A DNA stretch of 5,447 nucleotides from Pseudomonadota bacterium. Its GTDB lineage: Bacteria; Myxococcota_A; Bradymonadia; UBA4248. Within the stretch, counting starts at the first letter, position 1. Each line of letters begins with the position of its first letter. This document shows positions 5,362 to 5,447 of this stretch, one piece after another. The translations under genes and the position numbers were made by a program. Location of the stretch: assembly GCA_009786045.1 (NCBI GenBank), contig WQTY01000139.1:696-6142 (forward strand), in the 5' to 3' direction. Under the pieces are notes generated by a model. It did not search any database, was not told where the DNA came from, and worked only from the letters and a program-made list of their open reading frames with translations.

Positions 5362-5447
5362 GCGGCGTCGAAATGGTGCAGATTCCAGGAAGCAAGGAGG
5401 CGTGGAAGGGAGCGTACTTCGTACGTGACCGACCACAACGACGCCGC
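5362..5447. repeat. Large imperfect palindrome at the right edge
   Basis: GCGGCGTCG (5362-5370) and CGACGCCGC (5439-5447) are perfect 9-nt inverted repeats enclosing 68 nt. Inside lies a second stem, CGTAC-TTC-GTACG (5413-5425). GGT at 5375-5377 can also pair with ACC at 5432-5434 in register. The right arm ends exactly at the window edge, so the element may be longer. The short open frames across it on both strands look like by-products of the repeat rather than genes. The rest of 5176-5361 shows no convincing gene. Confidence 0.5.

Noticed and set aside
5230..5436. 68-codon minus-strand frame near the right edge
   Set aside because: It overlaps the hairpin-plus-tail repeat and the large palindrome, and has no ribosome site or family resemblance.

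Overview
The window carries four protein-coding genes of a free-living-type Gram-negative bacterium with moderate GC content (about half, by eye). Signs of a Gram-negative cell are a lipoprotein with an outer-membrane-type sorting residue, and a ComEC-like DNA-uptake channel. The style of the genes (a soluble GAF-GAF histidine kinase, a small lipoprotein with a cysteine pair) recalls Deltaproteobacteria sensu lato, but the sequence alone does not fix the lineage.

Layout, left to right. (1) Positions 613 to 1, minus strand: the first 204 residues of a ComEC/Rec2-family competence protein that runs off the left edge. (2) Positions 2562 to 679, minus strand: a complete 627-residue cytoplasmic hybrid-free sensor histidine kinase, GAF1 - coiled coil - GAF2 - HisKA - HATPase. 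It lies directly upstream of comEC with a 65-nt gap and has a good sigma-70-type promoter just before it. The gap contains an 11-bp perfect inverted repeat whose proximal arm is the comEC Shine-Dalgarno sequence. (3) Positions 2563-3005: a long intergenic region with divergent promoter candidates and one copy of a dispersed repeat. (4) Positions 3006-3398, plus strand: a small lipoprotein of unknown function. (5) Positions 3399-3666: a dense cluster of palindromes and dispersed repeat pieces between convergent genes. (6) Positions 5175 to 3667, minus strand: a MATE-family multidrug/cation antiporter with about 50 extra residues in its middle. (7) Positions 5176-5447: non-coding, with a second copy of a hairpin-plus-tail repeat and a large imperfect palindrome that touches the right edge.

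How it fits together. The kinase and comEC probably form one transcription unit, and the RNA structure between them could make comEC translation depend on translation of the kinase or on a trans-acting RNA. The kinase's first GAF domain keeps the NKFDE signature of cyclic-nucleotide-binding GAF domains, so the unit may link a small-molecule signal to DNA uptake; that is inference. No response regulator is present in the window. The lipoprotein and the MATE transporter look like independent single-gene units, separated by repeats rather than by an obvious U-tailed terminator. No tRNA, rRNA, CRISPR array, transposase or phage gene was seen.
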